From NCBI GenBank assembly GCA_009193035.1, contig SWDT01000034.1, positions 455,152 to 519,151 of the forward strand: DNA of 64,000 bases, given 5' to 3'. Source of the stretch: Halicephalobus mephisto (lineage: Eukaryota > Nematoda > Chromadorea > Rhabditida > Panagrolaimidae). Under the pieces are notes generated by a model that worked only from the letters and a program-made list of their open reading frames with translations, did no database searches and was not told the origin of the DNA. Positions 61,065 to 64,000 of this stretch are shown here, in pieces. Numbering within the stretch: position 1 is the stretch's first letter; the number at the start of each line of letters is the position of its first letter. The position numbers and the translations under genes were made by a program.

Positions 61065-62789
61065 CTACATAATCGCTTGATTATGTTTAGCTGCAGCTCC
61101 TTGGTTTAAACTCAAACAATTACTGAAATTATCGTCTTTCTCTTCGGATATTTGAGTATTGGATTTATTTTCCAGGTATGATTTCGAATTAATTTTATGA
61201 ATTTCTATTTCTATTTCTTGAACCTTGATTTCTAGTTGATGAACAATATTGATCTGATCTCGGTTAACCACAGCTCCACTACAGCTAAAGTCTCTATTAA
61301 AATTATCTTTTTTCTCATCAGATACCGTATTATAAGATTCTTTTTCATGGTGACATTCAATATCTCTTGGTTCTTTTTCTAAGTGGAAGATATCCTTTAA
61401 ACTTTTGCTTTGTTCATTCAATTTCTTTTCCGACTTCTCATTGTTTAGATGAGATTCACTGATTTGATGTTCTATGAGTTTAATATAAGGCTTAACCTCT
61501 CCACTGAGGACTTGAAGAGCATGGATGGCAGCTCCAGTGGCTGTGATAATTTCCAACTCTTCATCTCTGATTACTTTTGAATTTGGGAACTGTTGTCTAA
61601 TCCATTTTTGAACAAACGGGATTCTACAAGTTCCTCCAATTAAGAAAACAAGATCTACGTTATTTAATGGAGGATATTCATCCTTAGCTTCTTCTTGTTT
61701 GCATCGGTCTTTCTTTTCAGTTGGGAGCAGGTACTTTTTAAAATTATAATAGCATTTCTTCTTTTTAAAAAAAGATTCTAATTTTCTCTCAAACCATTTT
61801 CTCGTGAATTCAGTGATGCCTTCCAGATTTGGATGAATATTCGACAAATCGAACCTGAAATACATGATTTCTGAACTCATAAAAATAATCATTTTACTCA
61901 CTCAGTTTTCTCCAAGAAAGTTCATGTTTGATTTTTTTTGCTGCTTCTGCTGTTCTTAGCTTCACATTATTTCTTATATCTTCTGGAATTAACTTCTCTA
62001 TCTCCTCAATGATTATATTGTCAAAAGCTCTTCCAGAACATTTGGCATCGTCATCCGAATATGATTCGCTAATACAAGTTGCATACATTTTACCCTCATT
62101 TTCTGAAATTTCATAAACTCTGCAAATACAAGCCCCTCTCCAATGTCGAAAATGATGATCTTCATTTCAGATCTGATCATTTTAGAATATTCTTCCTTAG
62201 TTAAATAATAGAGGAGATCCGCATGGGTTTCCTCAATAACATCAGCTACTTCAATATTAACCAACTTTGCTGCTTCAATAGCATTAGAAATAAATGGATT
62301 TTGACATTTATACTTCAAAGAGAATATGTCCCTACCTCGCTGGAAATATCTAGGAACCGTAATAACTGCTTTCTTCACAGCATTGCATTGTTGAATTCGT
62401 CCTGATATTCACTAGCTGCTTTTGCCATCTTTTCCAGAAATATTGCGTTAATCTTTGGAAGAGAGAAGTCTTGCAAGCCTTGACAAGTCATTGTTTCTCT
62501 GTCCTTTTTTGTCTACATTGAATTTGAAAGGCCATATTGATTGTTTTAAGATATTTTCTCGATGATCCATATTATATAAAAGTTTATGATCGAAAATAAT
62601 GTAATTAGATTTGTTTTCGAGTTTTTCTACTGCTGCTTTTCCTATGATTGGCTTTTCTTCATCAAATGAGACTACAGATTGAATCCATTTTTGTTTTTCT
62701 GAAGAATTATCATCAATATTAACAATTTGGATTTCCTTATTCCTTGAAACAGCCAAAACAGATCTAGTTGATCCGAGGTCGATTCCCAT
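61065..62789 (-). pseudogene. Hsp70-like unit 2, ATPase domain broken by three indels, with coiled-coil-like tail
   Basis: Second Hsp70-like unit, directly continuous with unit 1. The pieces in order are MGIDLGSTRSVLAV (from 62789), KKAVITVPRYF (Hsp70 NAVVTVPAYF), EETHADLLYYL (NEPTAAAIAYGL), IIIFDIGEG (FDLGGG), CSGRAFDNIIIEE (LGGEDFDNRMV), an exon end at 61898, a 43-nt intron, then FDLSNIHPNLEGITEFTRK and VDLVFLIGGTCRIPFVQKW. Three changes break the frame: a six-A run (62505-62510) that is one base too long, a 5-bp tandem duplication (62380-62389), and a G run one base too short (62133-62136). The tail from about 61480 to the TGA/TAA-side end at 61065 is Lys/Glu/Ser-rich (QISESHLNNEKSEKK) and unlike unit 1. 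No other gene here needs frameshifts, which argues for a real pseudogene, but assembly error in homopolymers cannot be excluded. The intact frame 61854-61065 could still be expressed. Confidence 0.65.
61855..61897 (-). other. 43-nt intron in Hsp70-like unit 2
   Basis: GTAAAA donor at 61897 and TTTCAG acceptor ending at 61855. It is required to join KLSE to FDLSNIHP in frame. The intron of unit 1 (63982-63940) has the same length and essentially the same sequence, so the two units are recent duplicates of one intron-bearing gene. Confidence 0.75.
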
Positions 62790-64000
62790 AATGTCTGTTC
62801 TTGGTTCATATTCCGTAACCAGTTTTGGAATGTGAATAAAACCCAAGTCCTCAATGATATGAGTTTCAAAATTGCTTTTACAATATTCAATTCTAAGCAA
62901 GATGGGAACTTCTGGATCAGAAATTAGATGTCTGGCGTGCATTAGTGGAATGTCCATTTCATCCTTCCATGTAAGAAAATTGATACTTTTAAAGTCATAT
63001 TTGTCAAACTTAGAGCCATACATTGAGTTTATGTTTTCTGAAACATCATCAAAAACAACGTGAACTTGATTCATTTTCAGATTAAACATTCTTTCTATAT
63101 ATTCAAAATCAACACACTTGTTAAATAATTGGTCTCTCATATCCAACTCTTTCCATATCACTTTCCCCTCGGTAACAGCTATGCATTGGTATAAGATGGT
63201 CCATCTATCTTCAAATTGGATAATTAACTCCCCAACAGAGTATTCAACTTTTGAAGTTAAATATCTTTTAAATTTCAGTTCTTCTTTTGTAGAGAGATGG
63301 ACTAAACTACCATATTTCTTGAAATCATCTTCTTTGAAATCTTCTAATTTACCTGGTTCAGAATAACAATCATTTGTGATAACAATAATCCCAATATCAT
63401 TTCCATACATTGTAATTAGTTCATCAATAATTTCGTGAATGGGTTTATGCTTAAAATAAGAATAATCAAGTTTCTTTTTTGCCTTTACACAGTATATTTC
63501 GACATCGATTTCAGTGAACCGTCTAGTAATCCCACAAACAATTTTGCGTTTAATAAATTTGATATAAGGTTGAATCTCTCCATTGAGAACTTGAAGAGCA
63601 TGAATAGCGGCTCCAGTGGCTGTAACGATCTCTAGTTGTCCATCAATCTCAATTTTTGCATTAGTAGATTGTTCTTTAATCCATTTCTGAATGAATGGCA
63701 TTCTACAGGTTCCTCCAGCTAAGAAAATAATATCTACATCATCTAGTGGACGATGCTCTATCCCAAATTCTTTTTCTTCCTCACATCGTTGTTTATTTTG
63801 ACTTGGAAGCGAATACGATTTACTTACCCAATAGTAGAAATTCTGATCATCGAAGACAATTTTTAACTTTTCTTCAAACCACTTTCTCGTGAATTCAGTG
63901 ATACCTTCCAGACTTGGATGAATATCCGACAAATCGAACCTGAAATACATGATTTCTGAACTCATAAAAATAATCATTTTACTCACTCAGTTTTCTCCTC
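62448..64000 (-). CDS. Hsp70-like unit 1 (C-terminal part) fused to unrecognised domain and to start of unit 2; partial
   Basis: The gene enters from the right edge. A 43-nt intron (63982-63940, GTAAAA to TTTCAG) separates the edge fragment from a long frame. From 63939 it encodes the second half of an Hsp70-type ATPase domain: FDLSDIHPSLEGITEFTRK, then VDIIFLAGGTCRMPFIQKW (family form VLVGGSTRIPKIQ) and TATGAAIHALQVLNGE. Residues encoded at about 63500-62830 do not look like a normal Hsp70 substrate-binding domain and I cannot name them (see findings). Without a stop or an intron the frame then enters a new ATPase domain, IMGIDLGSTRSVLAVSRNKE, with WIQSVVSF and PIIGKAA, and runs to a TAA at 62448-62450 created by an indel. 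Degenerate in several motif positions, so chaperone activity is doubtful. Gene start, promoter and true protein end are not visible. Confidence 0.7.
63940..63982 (-). other. 43-nt intron in Hsp70-like unit 1
   Basis: Same position, length and near-identical sequence as the intron of unit 2. The 18 bases to its right (63983-64000) are the only part of the upstream exon inside the window and encode the end of the ARKLSE-type segment. Confidence 0.7.

Noticed and set aside
1..64000. tRNA and rRNA genes
   Set aside because: No A-box/B-box pair with a cloverleaf or rRNA-like segment was recognised by eye; a tRNA search program would be decisive.

Overview
The window is nuclear DNA of an animal, almost certainly a nematode. 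Coding exons are short and separated by very AT-rich introns (down to 43-47 nt, up to 9.4 kb), 3' splice sites read TTTTCAG, and two start codons sit 3-5 nt after such a site with no visible upstream coding exon, as expected for spliced-leader trans-splicing. The best-matched proteins resemble Caenorhabditis ABL-1, FLN-2 and GCN-2. From memory, C. elegans fln-2 and abl-1 are both X-linked, so part of this block may be ancestral X; this was not tested. All homology calls here are from recall of protein families, not from searches.

Layout. 1-5080: repeat-rich AT DNA, probably a downstream intron of the filamin gene. 5081-7636 (-): first three coding exons of a filamin with three calponin-homology domains (fln-2-like). 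7637-12543: intergenic repeats and one GC-rich island. 12544-15656 (+): a putatively secreted MBLAC1-type metallo-beta-lactamase-fold protein. 16199-18176 (-): sorting nexin 17. 18894-37632 (-): an 18.7 kb Abl tyrosine kinase gene in six coding exons that join in phase to 1286 aa. 37640-46983: about 9 kb of repeats, including a long inverted repeat with arms of about 390 bp and several coding-like scraps. 46984-47887 (-): COA3-type cytochrome oxidase assembly factor. 48461-53320 (+): a 974-aa FG-repeat protein with a Gle1-like C-terminal domain, divergent from COA3 across about 570 bp. 53413-60100 (-): GCN2 eIF2-alpha kinase, nine exons, 1558 aa, convergent with the Gle1-like gene with 92 bp between stop codons. 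61065-64000 (-): a tandem Hsp70-like locus cut by the right edge, in which one divergent Hsp70-like unit reads without a stop into the next, and the second unit carries three frameshifting indels.

The genes are not an obvious functional cluster. Two belong to trafficking or cytoskeleton (SNX17, filamin), one to tyrosine-kinase signalling (Abl), one to mRNA export at the pore (Gle1-like), one to mitochondria (COA3) and two to stress or protein homeostasis (GCN2, Hsp70-like). Exon joins were derived by hand; complete genes were accepted only when every intron phase agreed and total length was a multiple of three. The most unusual features are the fused, degenerate Hsp70-like array with an unrecognised inter-unit domain, the FG-repeat/Gle1 architecture with a GC-AG first intron, the inverted repeat at 39.9-42.7 kb, and several minisatellite or MITE-like families shared between distant loci.
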